In this document: piece after piece, positions 31,158 to 40,107 of the stretch
Position numbering within the stretch: the stretch's first letter is position 1
Layout: each line of letters begins with the position of its first letter
DNA from: a virus
Direction: 5' to 3' (one strand)
Length of the DNA: 53,283 bases
IMG/VR virus record: IMGVR_UViG_3300021090_000027
Span: 1-53,283 of that record
Notes under the pieces: model-generated
What the model was told of the DNA's origin: nothing
Databases searched by the model: none
What the model saw: only the letters and a program-made list of their open reading frames with translations
Position numbers and translations under genes: made by a program

Positions 31158-32114
31158 GTGGCTAATCAGTACACGTCAATTGCGACTACACCAGGTCTCA
31201 GTGATAACACTGTTAAACTGATGTACGATTTCGCGATTGGTATGGTCTTCCGGGAGACCAGTATTTATCGGCAGTGGACCGATAAACGCCCGGAGCGTGT
31301 GAATGGTCCAGCTCAGACCATTCAGTTGCAGAAGCAGGATTTCTTTGATACTGCTGCTGTGACTGCGGCTAAGACTCCGCTCAATGAAGAGCAGGACGTT
31401 GACTCAACGAAGCTGCCTCCGACCATCACTGTTAACCTGACGGTTAACGAGTATGGTGCGGCTGTCACTAAGACCAAGATTCTCCGCTACTTCAGCTTCG
31501 CTGATGTGGATGCGATTGCGGCTCGTACTGTGGGTACGCACATGGCTGAGGTTTTGGATGAACTGGTTCAGGATGTGATGGCTACTGGTACGCAGGTGTT
31601 GCGTGCCCAGAACCGTGCTAGCACGGTCACTGTCACTGCGACTGACTACATTCGTGCGACTGATGTCCGTAAGGCCGTCACGAAGCTACGAGTGAACAAG
31701 GTCCCGGATTTCAATGGGTTTTACATGGCGGGTATTCACCCGCATGTGATCCATGATCTGCGGGAAGAGACCGGTTCTGGTTCGTGGCGTGTCCCGTCTG
31801 AGTACGGTACGTCGCAGGCGATGATCTGGAACGGCGAGTTTGGTGTCTTCGAGGGTATGCGTTTCGTTCAGAACACGCGTACGCGTACGGCTTTGGACGG
31901 AGCGAGCTCCGGGAAGGTTTACCGGACGTGGATTCTCGGTCGTGAGGCTATCGCCGAAAAGGTTGTAGAAGAGCCGAGTTCCGTGGTTGCCCCAGTAATT
32001 GATAAATTGCAACGTTTCTCCACGATTGGGTGGTATGGGGTCCTAGGTTGGTGCCTCTACCGTGATGAGTCGATCGTCCGGTTCGAGTCCAGCTCGAGTG
32101 TTGCTGCTCTGTAA
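31158..32114 (+). CDS. Major capsid protein (N4 gp56-like)
   Basis: This 318-aa protein starts at GTG 31158 after AAAGGATG. The N-terminal part matches the N4 gp56-type major capsid pattern: an early FAIGMVFRETSIYRQW segment, a PAQTIQLQKQDFF strand, then VNEYGAAVTKT. Its size, position after scaffold, and HK97-like alternation of helix and strands support capsid. An attenuator-like hairpin follows at 32124-32161. Confidence 0.8.
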   Translation: MANQYTSIATTPGLSDNTVKLMYDFAIGMVFRETSIYRQWTDKRPERVNGPAQTIQLQKQDFFDTAAVTAAKTPLNEEQDVDSTKLPPTITVNLTVNEYGAAVTKTKILRYFSFADVDAIAARTVGTHMAEVLDELVQDVMATGTQVLRAQNRASTVTVTATDYIRATDVRKAVTKLRVNKVPDFNGFYMAGIHPHVIHDLREETGSGSWRVPSEYGTSQAMIWNGEFGVFEGMRFVQNTRTRTALDGASSGKVYRTWILGREAIAEKVVEEPSSVVAPVIDKLQRFSTIGWYGVLGWCLYRDESIVRFESSSSVAAL

Positions 32115-32123
32115 GTGAAAGCA

Positions 32124-32161
32124 CGGAAGGCCCCAAGGTGATCAACCCTTGGGGCCTTCCG
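32124..32161 (+). terminator. Hairpin after major capsid gene
   Basis: A long GC-rich stem (about 14 bp, arms near 32124-32138 and 32147-32161) lies 10 nt after the capsid stop. There is no U-run, so it is likely a partial terminator or an RNA-stability element raising capsid expression over the genes downstream. Confidence 0.65.
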
Positions 32162-32266
32162 CTGCTACCTCAGTTTGGTCTTCCTCGCACATTTGTGCAG
32201 TTAGCTGAACGAGAATCCTCACCATCAATCCCTTACTGCACCGGGCGTAGCCCTGAAGGGTACCAC

Positions 32267-32383
32267 ATGGCCGACTTTACGGCTGACCTCACGGCCATCG
32301 TGACGGCCGAAGCAACACACCCCACAGAACTTTCCAGTGCGCAGCGCGCACACCTTGGCCTGCCACTTGAAAGTGACGAGTAA
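32267..32383 (+). CDS. Small protein after capsid (38 aa)
   Basis: ATG 32267 with GAAGGG six nt upstream is preferred over a frame from 32138. The product is helical (FTADLTAIVTAEATHP) and ends with an acidic tail. One-base overlap with the next start. It may be a tiny head or decoration protein; unknown. Confidence 0.6.
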   Translation: MADFTADLTAIVTAEATHPTELSSAQRAHLGLPLESDE

Positions 32384-32760
32384 TGACCGCTGGTCTATCA
32401 GCCGCAAAAGCGGCATCAATCCTGAACACTTACCGTGCAACGGCTTACAGTGCCGTTGACGGGTTCGTGAAACTCCATACCGGTGACCCTGGTTCAGCCG
32501 GTGCTTCAGCTGCTTCAGCTGTAACTACCCGGAACGCCATCACTTTCAACGCCCCATCCGGTGGGGCGATGACCCTGCTTGCGTTGGCATCGTTTGCGAT
32601 GACAACCACCGAAACCATCACCCATATTTCGATTTGGGATGCCAACGCCGCTGGTAACTTCCTTGAGTCGTGGCCTCTGACCGCGCCTGTCCCGGTGATT
32701 AACGGTTCGACTCTGACTTTCAGTTCTTTCACTCTGAGCTATACGCCGATCGCGGCCTAA
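32383..32760 (+). CDS. Virion protein, 'LHTGDPG' family (125 aa)
   Basis: A recognisable small phage structural fold: N-terminal helix, then KLHTGDPGSAGA, a hydrophobic core with ALASFAMTTTETITHISIWD and a final beta strand. Related proteins sit among tail or decoration genes in many phages. Here it follows the capsid gene, so a head decoration or tail-fibre-like role is possible. Confidence 0.65.
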   Translation: MTAGLSAAKAASILNTYRATAYSAVDGFVKLHTGDPGSAGASAASAVTTRNAITFNAPSGGAMTLLALASFAMTTTETITHISIWDANAAGNFLESWPLTAPVPVINGSTLTFSSFTLSYTPIAA

Positions 32761-32776
32761 AACAAAGGATTCCCTT

Positions 32777-33256
32777 ATGGCAAAGGCCGGATACGCCGTC
32801 CGTACCTCAGCTGCTGTCGCGCTCAGCGCGGCCACTGCGAAGACAATTCTCATGGTCATGTCTCCAGCATCTTTCGGTGTAGACCTGAAGAAATTCAAAC
32901 TGTCCTTCGACGGTATTACCGCTTCAGCGGTTCCCGTCCTGGTGGAACTGGTCACATCTACGAACGCGTCGAACAGTACCCCTGGTACTGGGAACACGAA
33001 TGAGAACACGAATATCAACCAGTTGTACGGTCGCGCTATCGTCGCTGGTTTCACCGCTTTCTCTGCTTCTACATCGGAGCCTACCGTTCTGACCGTGGTT
33101 GATTCTTTCCTGATCACCCCCACGGGTGGGACCGTGTTCTACGATTACCCGCTGGGCGATACCCCGGATACTGCTGTGTCGGCGGGTATTGGTCTGCGTG
33201 TGACTGCCCCGGCTACGGTGAACTGCCGGGCAACCATGACGTTCGAGCGTAACTAA
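32777..33256 (+). CDS. Virion decoration-like protein (159 aa)
   Basis: The protein starts after AAAGGATTCCC and is beta-rich (FDGITASAVPVLVELVTST, then LRVTAPATVNCRATMTF) with a Thr/Asn linker. The pattern matches surface-exposed phage structural proteins. Overlaps the next ORF by one base. Function inferred from composition and position. Confidence 0.6.
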   Translation: MAKAGYAVRTSAAVALSAATAKTILMVMSPASFGVDLKKFKLSFDGITASAVPVLVELVTSTNASNSTPGTGNTNENTNINQLYGRAIVAGFTAFSASTSEPTVLTVVDSFLITPTGGTVFYDYPLGDTPDTAVSAGIGLRVTAPATVNCRATMTFERN

Positions 33257-33348
33257 TGGTCATCATTGTTAGGACGCATATCATTAGCGAACCCACTGGT
33301 GGTGGGTTCGGCGTCGCCGCATTTGGTGAAGCGAACTTTGGAGAGTAG
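33256..33348 (+). CDS. Gly/Phe-tailed small protein (30 aa)
   Basis: The ATG overlaps the previous stop (TAATG). The 30-aa product ends in a G-F-G/A repeat (GGGFGVAAFGEANFGE), similar in type to the Gly/Tyr tail of gene 35744-36445. It may be an adaptor peptide in an appendage or a remnant of a larger fibre gene. Tentative. Confidence 0.5.
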   Translation: MVIIVRTHIISEPTGGGFGVAAFGEANFGE

Positions 33349-33357
33349 GGAAACCTC

Positions 33358-34611
33358 GTGGCCTATCCGCTGCCAGTGTCAGGAGATGGCAACGCCAACG
33401 GTCAGCCGTGGGCCTCTAAACTCCTGTTCGCTATTAACGACTTGGATTCTCGTGCCGGAGTCCTGGAGAGCACCACGGAGACGGGTCTCCCAGGGTATGC
33501 ACTGTTGAGTACGTTCTCTGGTGCTGATTCGACAGCGAAAATGCGTAATGCCCTCGCCACGTTGGCGGTGGAAACAGCCGGTACACGCCGGTCTCTGATC
33601 ATCGAGTCTGGTACCACGCTGGCACCAGGTAGCGACCCGTTCCAACTGTCGAACGGTATTGTGATCGTTGGTGGGATTGTTCCCACCACAGAGTTCGCCT
33701 ACCAGGCGAGGGTGACTATTTCGGGTGCCTGCCCGAACGGTGTGTTTCAGATTAAGAAGAACTCAGGAGTGAACCCTGAGGGTGGGACTAACCCATCCTC
33801 AGGTACACAAACCCGTGGTGTGATCATCTCAAATATTGCGTGGGAAGGACCCGGGTCGAGTGTCACCTGCGATTTCTTTGAACGGAACTTTACCGAGCAA
33901 CTCGCTTATTCCTTGTTCCATGGGTGCTCGTTCGACAACTTTACCGGTGTCCTGCATCAACGGTTGCTTGGGTTCGTGTGGTCCGGTGTGGGTTATTGCA
34001 ACAACTCCACAGATACACCCTTCAGGTTCTCTGGATCCGACTGGAAAGTATTCACCGATGGGTACTTCCTTGATTCTCCGAACCTGACCGATGAGAAGTA
34101 TCTCCTAGAGATTGTCTCAGGGAACAAAGTGTATGTCGGCCCCATGTTTATCACCGGTGACGGGCCAACGCCCGTCCGGGTAACCGCTGGGCAAATGGTT
34201 CGCCTCGCTAGCCTAGAAATGGAATCCGAAGGTGTCCCACGTCGTACTGCTGGTGCTGGTCTACTTGTCACTGGTGGGAACGTTGTCGTTGATAACGCCT
34301 GGTTCTTTAGGTCGATGGCTAACCCAACATCAGCTGCTCTTCTGGCTGCTAGCCGGACTGATAACGGGGTGGTTCATGTAACCGGTGGGCATGTCAGATT
34401 ACACAATGCGACATTCGGTGAATACAATAACTCAGAAACCCACACCGAGAATCATATCTCCTGTACTGGTGGGCGGGTCATCTCCGACAACTCGTTGGTA
34501 TGGAACCTCGAGGCGAACAGTGGGACTGGTGGTATCAGTGCACGCGCACTGGCTATCGCCCATTCCGGGTCTGGATCGGTTTACACCGTTGACACGACTG
34601 TAGTTCCCTAA
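33358..34611 (+). CDS. Beta-helix tail spike (417 aa)
   Basis: GTG start with GGAAACC upstream. After an N-terminal virion-binding segment (residues 1-60), the protein has short repeating strands and glycine turns typical of a right-handed parallel beta-helix (for example NVVVDNAWFF, VVHVTGGHVRLHNATF). Such spikes bind and often cleave host surface polysaccharide; no catalytic residues can be assigned by eye. The end is coupled to the next gene (TAATG). Confidence 0.7.
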   Translation: MAYPLPVSGDGNANGQPWASKLLFAINDLDSRAGVLESTTETGLPGYALLSTFSGADSTAKMRNALATLAVETAGTRRSLIIESGTTLAPGSDPFQLSNGIVIVGGIVPTTEFAYQARVTISGACPNGVFQIKKNSGVNPEGGTNPSSGTQTRGVIISNIAWEGPGSSVTCDFFERNFTEQLAYSLFHGCSFDNFTGVLHQRLLGFVWSGVGYCNNSTDTPFRFSGSDWKVFTDGYFLDSPNLTDEKYLLEIVSGNKVYVGPMFITGDGPTPVRVTAGQMVRLASLEMESEGVPRRTAGAGLLVTGGNVVVDNAWFFRSMANPTSAALLAASRTDNGVVHVTGGHVRLHNATFGEYNNSETHTENHISCTGGRVISDNSLVWNLEANSGTGGISARALAIAHSGSGSVYTVDTTVVP

Positions 34612-35327
34612 TGGCTGCTGTCGCGCTGACAGGCGCGGGGAACGTTACCTCAGCCACGGTCACCTCAGGTACGTCCCTGGTTGTTAACAAACCAGGGAAC
34701 GTCGCTGATGGGGACTATTTTGTTGCGTTGATCCATTATTCTATTTCTGCTGGCACAATGTCCACCCCTTCAGGGTGGACTCAACAGCAGGGTGAAAACA
34801 CTTCTCGTTCGTTTTATGTGTTCACGAAACCAATCCCGGTTGCTTCGTCTGAATCAGCAACCGATTACACATGGAACATGACTGGTGGCGCTGGTCGGTT
34901 GTGTGGGCTCATCACCCGTGTCACGGGTGCTCATGCGAGCACACCCTTGGACGCTAACGGGACTGCCACCACAACGGGCGTAGGTTCCACTGTGGCGCCC
35001 TCGATTACCGCTGTCGGCACAGACTGTCTACTCCTCGGTTTCTACTTCACCTGTGACTCTTCAGTGACTTCGGTGATCACCCAACCAGGGGCTATGAGTT
35101 CGGTCGCTACGGTCACGGTCGCTCCGGCTGCCACATCAACGATTCTTATCGCTCAGGAACAACTTAGTTCGTCCGGGGCCACTGGTACGCGTACGGCGTC
35201 CAATGCTCCCGGCGCTTCATCTGGTGTCGGTGGGATGCTCATGACGATTCTTCCCGCACTTGTTGTTAAGCCTCCGGTCGCTAGTGTTTTCCCTAGCTTG
35301 GCGGCATCCCAAGCCGCTATCTGGTAG
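34611..35327 (+). CDS. Beta-sandwich appendage protein (238 aa)
   Basis: Rich in T, S, A, G and V with regularly spaced strands (TSGTSLVVNKPGNVADGDYF, then GWTQQQGENTSRSFYVFTKP). The layout recalls carbohydrate-binding or collar-type domains. It lies among spike and fibre genes. Probable surface appendage. Confidence 0.6.
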   Translation: MAAVALTGAGNVTSATVTSGTSLVVNKPGNVADGDYFVALIHYSISAGTMSTPSGWTQQQGENTSRSFYVFTKPIPVASSESATDYTWNMTGGAGRLCGLITRVTGAHASTPLDANGTATTTGVGSTVAPSITAVGTDCLLLGFYFTCDSSVTSVITQPGAMSSVATVTVAPAATSTILIAQEQLSSSGATGTRTASNAPGASSGVGGMLMTILPALVVKPPVASVFPSLAASQAAIW

Positions 35328-35333
35328 GTCTAT

Positions 35334-35744
35334 ATGAGTCAGATCGGGCGACGTAAACCGAACGTATCTGTACTCCTGCGTACCGTGGTACCTAAAACTT
35401 ACCTGATCCCTCAGGTAGGTGATGCCACAGCGTCAGGGACCATTACCGCTACCCGTAGTGATTCTGGTGCTGTCGCAGGTGCCGCAACAGCGGCATCAAC
35501 CGTTGGTGTGCAAAGCGTGTTCTTCGCTGACGTTGCAGGCACAGTCACTGCTGGCGCGGAAGCGTCAGCTGGGCAAGGGCAACTAGCGAATGTTGCTGGC
35601 GTTGTTACCATTATCGCTACGAGCGCGTTCACACGCGAGGACCTCGTAGCGGTCAATGGGGCTGTGACAGCCCATGGTGTGATATTAGCGAAGTTTTACC
35701 AACCAGATCAGCGCATTAGGCGCTTCCCCCAAGGGAGGTACTAA
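35334..35744 (+). CDS. Ala/Thr-rich appendage protein, paralogue 1 (136 aa)
   Basis: Begins MSQIGRRKPN and continues with alternating VTA/GTITA-type strands, suggesting beta repeats. Its N-terminus resembles that of the following gene (MSRLGRRVAN), so the two are probably paralogues. Ends in a basic segment (RIRRFPQGRY). Likely a virion appendage component. Confidence 0.6.
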   Translation: MSQIGRRKPNVSVLLRTVVPKTYLIPQVGDATASGTITATRSDSGAVAGAATAASTVGVQSVFFADVAGTVTAGAEASAGQGQLANVAGVVTIIATSAFTREDLVAVNGAVTAHGVILAKFYQPDQRIRRFPQGRY

Positions 35745-36445
35745 TGAGTCGCCTCGGTCGGCGGGTAGCTAACCAACCACAGTTCTTTGCCACACCTCTA
35801 CTCATTGTGGACCCACAGGTTGTGGGTATCACGACAGCTGCCGCTTCGGTGACAGCATCAGTTACCGCGTCGAGTGTTTATTCTCGGACGGTCATTTACA
35901 CGTACCGGAGCAGAGACGAAACATACCGGCTCCGCCGGGGCCCGGTCGTTACTGTTGTTTACGGTGTTGAACCCGGCGACGTTGACCCAGCTAACCTGTC
36001 GATTCAATCACAGGTTGTTGCGCTTGTTGAGATTACCGCTGACGCGGGTATCCATCTTGTTGGTGAAACCACAGCTTCAGCATTAGTCACCGCGCTGATG
36101 GTCCCTGAACCGGTGTTCTATTTCACTACGCCGACAGTACGGGAACGACGCTACCTGCGTCGTCACCGTTTGTGGGATCGAATGTATTTGGATCGTGGGT
36201 TGTCAATTCTAAGGTTCGGTACGTCGTATCAGCAGATTGATAATCCTTCTACGGATGAGATGGAGACCGCTGACGCGCTCTTTATCGGGGGAAGAACATA
36301 CCTCATTGATGAGGAAGAAGCAGGGCGTTTGATCTCTGCTGGTTATGGTCATTGGGTTAACGATAACCCTGATGATCCTATTGATGAGATTGACTTTTCC
36401 CAATACGGGGCCGGTGCGTATGGCTCCGGACCCTACGGAGCCTAG
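35744..36445 (+). CDS. Appendage protein, paralogue 2, Gly/Tyr tail (233 aa)
   Basis: Overlaps the previous gene by one base. It shares the GRR-x3-N start and Val/Thr/Ala strands with 35334-35744. A basic stretch (RERRYLRRHRLWDRMYL) follows, and the C-terminus is a Gly/Tyr tail (YGAGAYGSGPYGA). The tail may mediate contacts in a fibre. Function inferred from context. Confidence 0.6.
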   Translation: MSRLGRRVANQPQFFATPLLIVDPQVVGITTAAASVTASVTASSVYSRTVIYTYRSRDETYRLRRGPVVTVVYGVEPGDVDPANLSIQSQVVALVEITADAGIHLVGETTASALVTALMVPEPVFYFTTPTVRERRYLRRHRLWDRMYLDRGLSILRFGTSYQQIDNPSTDEMETADALFIGGRTYLIDEEEAGRLISAGYGHWVNDNPDDPIDEIDFSQYGAGAYGSGPYGA

Positions 36446-36446
36446 A

Positions 36447-38270
36447 ATGCCTATCGACCTTCCTGATCCAAGCGAATTGATTGATGTGTGGGGTGAACAA
36501 CTCAACACTGCGATCGAATCTGTGGAGTCAACTGCGGAAGCAGCTGCTGCGGCTGCTGCTTCTAACGTTAACGCTAGCGATGATGTTGACGGGAACCTTG
36601 TCCTCGACTATGGGGCCAACACAGCAACCGTTCTGAAAACGACAGCGGTCGGTGCAGCGAATGGTGTGGCGTCTCTTGATAACGCCGGGCAGGTCCCGTT
36701 AAGCCAGTTGGGTAACCCCACGTTCGGTGATGTGGGTGCTGCTGCCGCATCACATACTCATAGTGGGTCGGATCTTCCCCAGGTTGCTTTAGAGTTGAAC
36801 TCGGCTCCGGCTATCGCACAGTTCAATACGACCACCCAGCAGTGGCCTTTCCGTACGGATATTACGTCGTCCCCATCGAAAACAGTTATTTGGATGGGTG
36901 ATGCTGCGATCCCCACCTACGCTGTGCCTGGGGTGGATTTCTTTTTTGGTCCTCGTAAGTCCGGTACGACTACGGAAACACCGGACCCACCGGATGAACC
37001 AACAGTGCTACCGGACGCCAATGGTGTAACCTTGTCGCTACCGGTTGTTACCGTTTCGGGTTCGGCGTACAACATTGCAGCTAATGTGACAACGAATAGT
37101 AATCTGACGTTCACGTATTTGCAGTTCGCGGTTCGCGGTCCGAACGGTGAAGCACAGGACACCGCGTATAACAATAACCGGGTTGTTAATACAACAACGA
37201 TTCCTATTGCTGGTTCGGGGAACGCAACTACCACTGGTAACTGGACTGTGCGTTTGGCGTACAATATTACTGGTGGTAGTGCTCAAGCGAATTGGGTTGA
37301 TGGTCCGAGCGCAACATTTAATATCGCTGACCTTGGTGGTGTCCCCGCTGGGGAGATCCCTGTCCTTGGCCGTAGCGGCCTGACATGGAACAGTGGGGTC
37401 TTCTTCAATGCCGGTTCAGTGACTTCCGCTGAACAGTTCTTCAGTTGGCGTAACCGTCCCGGTGACGCCATCATGTATTTCGTTGGCCGTGGCACCTTCG
37501 ATGAGATGCGGTGGTTGCGTGATGACCTCACCGCATGGCCCGGGTACCGGGTTCTGTCTCTGCCGACACAGCCTGCATCACAGTCGAACGCTGCGACAGC
37601 GGCAGGAACTAATAATGGTTTCTGGACACAGTATGGTCTCGACCTGAAGAACAAGGGTTGGGATGATGGTAGGACTATTCTCAGGTTGAACTGGGAAGCT
37701 AACGGCAACTGGTATAACTGGGCGTGGGTTAATGGTGGTCCAGCACAGTTCGTGAATGCGTATAAGAACGCAGTGAATTCGGTGCGTATTCATGCACCGA
37801 ATACTAAGTTTGTGTTCAACATGAACCGTGGGAATCATTATGATGACACGGTGTGGCAGACACAAATAGCTGACCCACTGCTGAACCATATCGATATTAT
37901 TGGTATCGACTCGTACGACCATGCCCCAGCTCAGAACACTGAATCGTCGTGGACTTCGACGCTAACCCAGAACCCTGGACTGACTTCGGTCGCGACGTAC
38001 TGTCGCGCTAATGGTCTGAAAATGTCTTTGGATGAGTGGGGTGCCAGTGGTGGTGTCCCTGGTTCATACACTGGTGGTGGTGATAACCCGTTCTACATTA
38101 ATAAAATGTGGGAATGGTTCAACGCTAACGATGATGTGGTTGCCCTCGAATATTACTACAATGATAATGGTGCACCGGATACGTTGCGTCACAAAATTTT
38201 CTCTCCGACTACGGATCGACCGAACGCGTCGGCTGCTTACAATTCTACGTCTCGTTGGAGGAAGCCCTAA
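36447..38270 (+). CDS. Tail fibre with C-terminal GH26-like glycoside hydrolase (607 aa)
   Basis: ATG 36447 with GGAG six nt upstream is the start. Residues 1-170 are fibre-like (Ala-rich coiled part and a QLGNPTFGDVGAAAASHTHS segment); 180-300 form beta domains. Residues about 310-607 resemble a beta/alpha-barrel glycosidase: LRLNWEANGNWYNW with candidate acid Glu417 and KMSLDEWG with candidate nucleophile Glu530, in GH26 (mannanase-like) order. It would digest a host surface polysaccharide during adsorption. The substrate is not known. Confidence 0.75.
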   Translation: MPIDLPDPSELIDVWGEQLNTAIESVESTAEAAAAAAASNVNASDDVDGNLVLDYGANTATVLKTTAVGAANGVASLDNAGQVPLSQLGNPTFGDVGAAAASHTHSGSDLPQVALELNSAPAIAQFNTTTQQWPFRTDITSSPSKTVIWMGDAAIPTYAVPGVDFFFGPRKSGTTTETPDPPDEPTVLPDANGVTLSLPVVTVSGSAYNIAANVTTNSNLTFTYLQFAVRGPNGEAQDTAYNNNRVVNTTTIPIAGSGNATTTGNWTVRLAYNITGGSAQANWVDGPSATFNIADLGGVPAGEIPVLGRSGLTWNSGVFFNAGSVTSAEQFFSWRNRPGDAIMYFVGRGTFDEMRWLRDDLTAWPGYRVLSLPTQPASQSNAATAAGTNNGFWTQYGLDLKNKGWDDGRTILRLNWEANGNWYNWAWVNGGPAQFVNAYKNAVNSVRIHAPNTKFVFNMNRGNHYDDTVWQTQIADPLLNHIDIIGIDSYDHAPAQNTESSWTSTLTQNPGLTSVATYCRANGLKMSLDEWGASGGVPGSYTGGGDNPFYINKMWEWFNANDDVVALEYYYNDNGAPDTLRHKIFSPTTDRPNASAAYNSTSRWRKP

Positions 38271-38476
38271 TGCCTAGTTATGTGCTTCAGCCCATCGGGG
38301 CTGGCCCGGCCGTCACAGCGTTCGATCCGCAGATCCGGTACGTCGGTTCATCGGTCCCCGTTCCGGGGACCACATGGGCGACCAGTGACCTGTGGATCGA
38401 CACATTGGATGAGGGCACTACGGGTCATGTGATCCGCCGTTGGAATGGTACCGTTTTTGTCCCTGCGAGGCCCTAA
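38270..38476 (+). CDS. Small protein between fibre and endolysin (68 aa)
   Basis: ATG 38270 overlaps the fibre stop (TAATG). The protein is beta-rich with a central WATSDLWIDTLDEGTTG and ends in RWNGTVFVPARP, a pattern of small fibre-tip or chaperone-like domains. Coupled to the endolysin gene by one base. Function unknown. Confidence 0.6.
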   Translation: MPSYVLQPIGAGPAVTAFDPQIRYVGSSVPVPGTTWATSDLWIDTLDEGTTGHVIRRWNGTVFVPARP

Positions 38477-39189
38477 TGCAATTCTCTGATAATGGTTGGC
38501 CAGGTATTGAAGACCGGGCTGACACTGAACGTTCACTCGTCCCGGGGACGTCGTGGACGATTCAGACGGCACCTGGTGCCGCGTGGATTCTCACGGAGTT
38601 TACCCGACGGTTCAACAAGGAAGTTGAACCGATCGCGGGTAACCAGTTGGACGACTGGTCTTATGCGTGGCGGCCGGTGCGAGGGAGTACGAAACTGTCA
38701 TGCCACGCAAGTGGTACGGCAGTGGATTTGAACGCGTTGATACACCCTCGGGGTGTGCGGGGAACCCTTGATAGGAAAGCGAAGCAGAGGCTTCGGGTCC
38801 TGTTGGATGAGTTCACTGATTTCAAAACAGGTCAGGTTGTTATCAAGTGGGGTGGTGATTTCGGTTACCCGTCCATTGTTGATGAAATGCATTTCCAGAT
38901 CCGGGGGGATCAGGACGCATTGGATCGTGTGAAGACCCGACTGACCCAGGTTGCTGAGGAAGAGGACGACATGTCTTTCAAGGAGCGTCATGTTTTAACG
39001 GAAGCGGACGTTGCCGCGTACGGCAGTGATGAACTGGAACCGGGGAAAGACAGCAAATCTTATGATGAGTTGCTGCGTTTCCCTCCAGGTGTTGCACGGT
39101 TGCGGCGTGAGATGGTTGAGCGTGATAAGAAGTTGTCCGCTCAGATCGTTGCACTGCAAGCTGCTGTTGCAGAGCTCGCTAAGAAGTGA
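38476..39189 (+). CDS. M15-family peptidase endolysin
   Basis: This 237-aa protein has the M15/VanY zinc peptidase signature: SCHASGTAVDLNA with His77 and Asp84, and DEMHF with Glu137 and His139. M15 lysins cut D-Ala or L-Ala-D-Glu bonds in peptidoglycan stem peptides. A linker and helical tail of about 70 residues (from residue 165) follows and may be a cell-wall binding or oligomerising part. It is followed directly by holin-like genes, which fits a lysis cassette. Confidence 0.85.
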   Translation: MQFSDNGWPGIEDRADTERSLVPGTSWTIQTAPGAAWILTEFTRRFNKEVEPIAGNQLDDWSYAWRPVRGSTKLSCHASGTAVDLNALIHPRGVRGTLDRKAKQRLRVLLDEFTDFKTGQVVIKWGGDFGYPSIVDEMHFQIRGDQDALDRVKTRLTQVAEEEDDMSFKERHVLTEADVAAYGSDELEPGKDSKSYDELLRFPPGVARLRREMVERDKKLSAQIVALQAAVAELAKK

Positions 39190-39446
39190 TGCACGCCGCG
39201 AGTATCGCGGCTGATACTGGGATAACGGGGGTTTTCCTGCAATTCGGTGTTCTGGGTGCTTTCGCGCTTCTCGCGCTCTGGTTTTTCTTAACAGTTTATA
39301 AGCGTGAGGTTTCACGCGCGGACGCTGCTGAAGCAGCGTTAGCTGTTTTGAATGCTGATCTCCGGGACAAGGTAATCCCTGCTCTCCATGACACGATACG
39401 TGTCAACCAAGAGCTTAAGGAAATCCTCAGGGAGCAGCGGCGATGA
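39189..39446 (+). CDS. Holin-like membrane protein (85 aa)
   Basis: The start overlaps the endolysin stop. There is a hydrophobic segment near residues 15-38 (FGVLGAFALLALWFFLTV), then a charged coiled-coil-like cytoplasmic tail. One transmembrane helix plus a tail, next to the endolysin, suggests a holin or spanin-like partner; the lack of a second helix makes this uncertain. Confidence 0.65.
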   Translation: MHAASIAADTGITGVFLQFGVLGAFALLALWFFLTVYKREVSRADAAEAALAVLNADLRDKVIPALHDTIRVNQELKEILREQRR

Positions 39447-39577
39447 CCGAGAAGGAAGTTGAGGCTGTTCGTGTTGACTTGAACAGATTCACTATGGCCA
39501 TTGAACAGACAGTGGCCGATCTCTATGAGGAGATAAGGCTCTTGCGAGAGAAGGCCACTGATGGATCGAATGAGTGA
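39443..39577 (+). CDS. Small helical protein in lysis cassette (44 aa)
   Basis: The ATG overlaps the holin-like stop (ATGA). The product is an amphipathic, Glu-rich helix (IEQTVADLYEEIRLLREK) that could form a coiled coil with its neighbours' tails. Overlaps the next ORF by 17 nt. Function unknown; perhaps a lysis regulator. Confidence 0.55.
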   Translation: MTEKEVEAVRVDLNRFTMAIEQTVADLYEEIRLLREKATDGSNE

Positions 39578-39878
39578 GCTGAAGGCATCCGTTGACCGGT
39601 TGTCGAGTGAGGCAAGAGATATCCGCAGAGAGATGAAGCGGAAGACCAATACTATTTGGGTTGCTATGCTCGCTGGGGGTATCGCTTTATTGACGACGAT
39701 GGCTGCCGCTTACACGGTGACCATAAATAATGCTGAAGCGATCGACACTAATAACCGCAAGTTTTGTCCTGTGATTGAGATTCTCCTACCATTAAAAGGA
39801 GACGATGCCCCTACCACTGAGCGTGGTAGAGACATCGTTGCCAGAGCTGAGAAGGTTGCTCGTGAACTCCACTGCTGA
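39561..39878 (+). CDS. Second holin-like membrane protein (105 aa)
   Basis: ATG 39561 is used (ATG 39570 is also possible). An N-terminal helical region precedes a single hydrophobic segment (IWVAMLAGGIALLTTMAAAY), then a periplasm-facing-looking tail with two Cys. It has the reverse arrangement of the first holin-like protein. Together they may form a two-component holin/antiholin system. Confidence 0.6.
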   Translation: MDRMSELKASVDRLSSEARDIRREMKRKTNTIWVAMLAGGIALLTTMAAAYTVTINNAEAIDTNNRKFCPVIEILLPLKGDDAPTTERGRDIVARAEKVARELHC

Positions 39879-40107
39879 AGAGTGCCCATGTGGTTGTACG
39901 TCTTACGGTCAGCACCTCCGGAATAAGGGGATCAGCGTTGGGTACGCTAATAGTGTTAAGGGCTGGGATTATTCCAAGCAGCAGAAGTGGGATAGGGAGT
40001 TATCCCGTTACCGGGATTTGACGGCGTCGGGGGTTGAACCTGAGGGGACCACGCATCGGGAGATGGATCAGGCTGAGCGTGCCCGAACTAAGGACGCGTA
40101 TAGCTGA
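39862..40107 (+). CDS. Zinc-ribbon protein, 'YRD..ASG..PEGTT' family (81 aa)
   Basis: GTG 39862 with GAAGG six nt upstream is preferred. The N-terminus has CPCGC (residues 8-12), followed by a helical domain with the sequence ELSRYRDLTASGVEPEGTT, a pattern recurring in actinophage proteins of unknown function. Ends convergent with the minus gene 40000-40284, overlapping it by 108 nt. Confidence 0.65.
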   Translation: MNSTAEECPCGCTSYGQHLRNKGISVGYANSVKGWDYSKQQKWDRELSRYRDLTASGVEPEGTTHREMDQAERARTKDAYS

